Positions 13,015-14,156 of a DNA stretch of 14,156 nucleotides are shown here, piece by piece. Location: contig JAUWBQ010000025.1 in assembly GCA_030601645.1 (NCBI GenBank), positions 1-14,156 of the forward strand, given 5' to 3'. Source of the DNA: Candidatus Bathyarchaeota archaeon (GTDB lineage: Archaea > Thermoproteota > Bathyarchaeia > TCS64). A program made the position numbers and the translations under genes. Below the pieces are notes generated by a model, which did no database searches, was not told the DNA's origin, and saw only the letters and a list, made by a program, of their open reading frames with translations. Within the stretch, counting starts at the first letter, position 1. Each line of letters opens with the position of its first letter.

Positions 13015-13109
13015 GTACTCCTTTTAGTATGAATTGGATCGGGCAGGGGCGGTATCCGGGCTCCGTTTGCTGAATGGCTTGTTTATCACGGTCTGATGTA
13101 TGACCCCCC
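13015..13109 (+). repeat. Right 95-bp direct repeat (B) of the accessory island
   Basis: Same orientation as repeat A (7798-7892), 75 of 95 identical with no gap. After it, 13110-13195 is again G+T-rich with no gene, like the tail of repeat A but much shorter. The decayed nitroreductase remnant begins about 90 bp further on. Confidence 0.85.
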
Positions 13110-13195
13110 TCTACGGTGTTCTGGTTATGGGAGGTCTCCAGTCGTTGTTACGTCGTTCTGGTTCGTTTTTCGTCGGTTTATGTGGGACATGGGGG

Positions 13196-13642
13196 TTATT
13201 CGTGGAATTCTGTTACTTCATCTACTGTGAGCTTGGGGGGTGTCCTGCCTTCGGTGGCGGGGTATCCGAGGGCGACGGCGGCGATGAGCTTCCATGGTTT
13301 TCCGAGGTGCTTCTCCAGTCTCTCTTTGGCGTAGTAGATGTCGGCGATCCAGAGGCTGCCCAGGCCGAGGTCGTGGGCCGTGAGGAGCATGTTCTGGGTG
13401 GCGGCTGCGACGCTGTGCTCCTCTGAGGGCCAACCTCGTTCCGCGGTGTTCCATACCATGATGGTGGTGGGGGCCTCCTCCATGATCCCACAGGATCCCG
13501 GTGCCGACCCGGAGGCTTCAGAGCCGAATCTGTTGATGAAGTCGTCCAGCCCAGCCCTGAAAGCGTCCGTCAGCCTCTTCTAGGCGAAGCCGGTGAGGAC
13601 GGTGAACCTCCATTGCTGGCCGTTCTTCGCGCGCGCGGCATC
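13196..13642 (-). pseudogene. Decayed nitroreductase-family gene (5' end lost, in-frame TAG)
   Basis: One continuous minus-strand frame reads AKNGQQWRFTVLTG (the FMN-enzyme core of nitroreductases, normally 40-50 residues from the N-terminus), then a TAG at 13580-13582, then KRLTDAFRAGLDDF and the C-terminal half from 13483: EEAPTTIMVWNT, SVAAATQNMLLTAHDLGLGSLWI, LIAAVALGYP, ending HE-TAA. Nitroreductases use FMN and NAD(P)H and are usually 165-200 aa; here the N-terminal RRSIR-type FMN-binding segment is absent and replaced by unrelated sequence. The surviving ORF from 13483 (95 aa) could be translated but would lack much of the flavin site. A sequencing error could explain the TAG but not the missing start. 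The gene borders the accessory island, so its loss may date from the island's arrival. Confidence 0.82.
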
Positions 13643-13691
13643 ATGAAGGAAGCCAGGTTCGGCAGGCACGGCAGAGAGGAGTAAAACTTCC

Positions 13692-13922
13692 GTGAGCATA
13701 CTGAGATCCCTTCGAACCATTTTTTATGTCATTAAAATGATGTTCAGCTTCCCCGGTCTTCTCTCCAGCTATTACTTTAAACGGAGGAAGGCTTTGAGCC
13801 AGTTCAAGAGGGAGTTGATAGGTTCGGGCTTTTCGCCCCTCGAAGCGAAGGAACTGGCCGACAATTATCATTTCAAGCTCCGCGAGGTCATCAAGATGAC
13901 CCGGGATTTTTCCGAGGTTTAG
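13692..13922 (+). CDS. Small uncharacterised protein
   Basis: 76 aa from GTG 13692; GAGGAG at 13676-13681 gives a ribosome binding site about 10 nt upstream. An internal ATG at 13737 would give a 61-aa form. The N-terminal 30 residues are hydrophobic and aromatic (IFYVIKMMFSFPGLLSSYYF), perhaps a peripheral membrane helix. The rest is a basic helical region with FKRELIGSGFSPLEAKELADNY, a pattern (FRxxLIxxGxPxExAxELA) that I recall from short archaeal proteins of unknown function. It is a normal gene by codon use and is followed by a convergent gene whose stop overlaps its own by 3 bp (13919-13922). No function is proposed. Confidence 0.65.
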   Translation: MSILRSLRTIFYVIKMMFSFPGLLSSYYFKRRKALSQFKRELIGSGFSPLEAKELADNYHFKLREVIKMTRDFSEV

Positions 13923-14156
13923 ACCCTCTCGAACACTCTCTCGATGTTCTCGATACTTTCGCCCAAGATTTCTATCCCATCTATCTCACCGAGGCCCTTC
14001 TCGTGAGCCATCCTGATGTGGCCGATCTCGTAGGGGTCGAAGCCCATTATCCTGCAAGCGGTGGAATCCGTGGCGACCGGGTCCGCCCCCGCGATGATTG
14101 TGTCCATATGGACGGGCTTCCCGTGGACCGGCCCCCGCCCCTCCATGGCGACGAAG
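13919..14156 (-). CDS. DUF362 domain protein, C-terminal part (5' end beyond window)
   Basis: 78 codons remain, open to the window edge. Seen: FVAMEGRGPVHGKPV, then IIAGADPVATDSTACRIMGFDP and HIRMAHEKGLGEIDGIEILGE. This series is the C-terminal signature of DUF362 proteins, often found fused to or next to ferredoxin-like iron-sulfur domains; their biochemical role is unsettled. Any iron-sulfur cysteines would lie in the missing N-terminal part. The single Cys (TACRI) is at a place where many relatives have a small residue or Cys. Its stop overlaps that of the small convergent gene. Confidence 0.85.
   Translation of the reverse strand, partial: FVAMEGRGPVHGKPVHMDTIIAGADPVATDSTACRIMGFDPYEIGHIRMAHEKGLGEIDGIEILGESIENIERVFERV

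Noticed and set aside
13580..13582. TAG as pyrrolysine codon in the nitroreductase (and in the zinc-ribbon gene)
   Set aside because: Several genes here end normally in TAG (amidohydrolase, ATC-hydrolase family, DHH, small 76-aa gene), the nitroreductase also lacks its 5' end, and the zinc-ribbon frame has a TGA as well. Decay is simpler.

Overview
The window is archaeal and looks like a Bathyarchaeia-type (former MCG/Bathyarchaeota) genome. That assignment is inference. It rests on archaeal TATA boxes about 25-30 nt before starts with little or no leader, a UGU tRNA-Thr with discriminator U and archaeal layout, an HxlB-type 6-phospho-3-hexuloisomerase, an archaeal COG2521-like methyltransferase, a small AlaX editing protein, and a giant secreted gingipain-like C25 peptidase, a protease type reported from sediment MCG archaea. 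No marker gene fixes the lineage.

Left part (1-5720), dense and GC-rich: the 3' end of a metal-dependent amidohydrolase; an M24 Xaa-Pro peptidase/creatinase-like protein; 18 bp later an AlaX trans-editing protein; an ATC-hydrolase-family protein; then, on the minus strand, a small zinc-ribbon membrane protein, a DHH phosphoesterase and a saccharopine/lysine-6-dehydrogenase-like enzyme. Together these suggest peptide, amino-acid and nitrogen-heterocycle breakdown with housekeeping genes between.

Middle part (5721-7690): a divergent intergenic region holds a shared TATA, a 12-bp palindrome and a nested inverted-repeat structure that may be an RNA. The local G/C strand bias also flips sign here. 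A methyltransferase gene, hxlB (opposite strand) and tRNA-Thr follow.

Accessory island (about 7690-13110): about 110 bp after the tRNA begins a 95-bp sequence that recurs at 13015-13109 in the same orientation (75 of 95 positions identical, no gaps). Inside lie a G+T-rich gene-free stretch, copies of a 25-nt motif on both sides of the genes, and an AT-rich two-gene unit: a small signal-peptide/one-TM protein overlapping by 19 bp a 1288-aa multidomain C25 peptidase. The peptidase gene is a compositional mosaic: GC jumps from 37% to 63% between adjacent 60-bp lines exactly at 11520/11521, where the protease part meets Ig/TIG/PEGA-like surface modules.

Right edge (13110-14156): a decayed nitroreductase (5' end lost, in-frame TAG), a small conserved-looking protein, and the 3' end of a DUF362 gene. 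The island is the most unusual part of the window: a repeat-flanked, compositionally foreign secreted-protease module next to a tRNA, with no recognisable integrase or transposase.
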